From Parabacteroides distasonis (lineage in GTDB: Bacteria; Bacteroidota; Bacteroidia; Bacteroidales; Tannerellaceae): a DNA stretch of 60,036 nt. Within the stretch, counting starts at the first letter, position 1. The number at the start of each line of letters is the position of its first letter. Below the pieces are notes generated by a model, which had not been told where the DNA came from, ran no database searches, and saw only the letters and a program-made list of their open reading frames with translations. Shown here piece after piece: positions 60,000 to 60,036 of this stretch. The stretch covers positions 1 to 60,036 of the forward strand of contig NZ_SRYM01000023.1 in the NCBI RefSeq assembly GCF_004793765.1, read 5' to 3'. The position numbers and the translations under genes were made by a program.

Positions 60000-60036
60000 C
60001 ACCCGCATTCGAGAGAGAACGGCGCTTCAGGAATGA

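Overview
The window looks like the chromosome of a member of the Bacteroidales, most likely a Parabacteroides (P. distasonis-like). This is an inference from gene content and signals, not a database match. The signals are: promoters of the Bacteroidetes type (about -7 TAnnTTTG, sometimes with TTG/TTTG 19-21 bases upstream), weak Shine-Dalgarno sites, many lipoproteins with a late lipobox, S46/C69/C1B secreted peptidases, Mfa-type fimbriae, GLUG-repeat surface proteins, and Rpn and AAA/PD-(D/E)XK families.

Layout. 1-9.3 kb: an AAA-ATPase/PD-(D/E)XK protein, a beta-propeller lipoprotein, ruvB, a flippase, a DUF389 membrane protein and a DPP7-type S46 peptidase. 9.4-20.6 kb: secreted peptidases (C1B, C69, M28) and an M16 peptidase, mixed with a DEAD-box helicase, a phosphatase lipoprotein, a PfkB kinase plus a KdsD-like SIS isomerase, and a shrunken copy of the AAA/PD-(D/E)XK gene. 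20.6-23.1 kb is a decayed region: a response regulator whose sensor kinase survives only as its last ~20 codons, joined to the beta-barrel half of an outer-membrane receptor and then the tail of a propeller protein. 23.1-28.8 kb: a PagL-like lipid A deacylase, an alanine symporter, an intact TonB-type receptor and a flavin reductase-like protein. 28.8-39.6 kb: four large lipoprotein genes, two of them GLUG-repeat, downstream of a membrane-anchored TPR/AraC regulator. 39.6-42.1 kb: a helix-hairpin-helix protein and an SNF-family symporter. 42.2-56.9 kb: a tyrosine recombinase, an invertible promoter and a six-gene Mfa-type fimbrial operon. 56.9-60 kb: an Rpn-family nuclease, a LolD-like ATPase, TcdA, and a gene-poor end carrying repeats and a strong outward promoter.

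The most striking system is the phase-variable fimbrial locus. A 466-bp segment is bounded by perfect 49-bp inverted repeats, the left one starting directly after the recombinase stop codon. Each repeat holds two copies of a 19-bp partly palindromic site. The segment carries one good promoter, which in this sequence points at the fimbrial operon (ON). The operon encodes two envelope accessory proteins, a major fimbrillin, an Mfa2-like anchor, a probable tip/accessory subunit and a 1979-residue surface protein.

A second pattern runs through the whole window. Many intergenic spaces carry short arrays of a near-palindromic word on a fixed 21-23 bp grid. The word differs between families, and two families recur at distant loci. 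I know of no description of this as a class.
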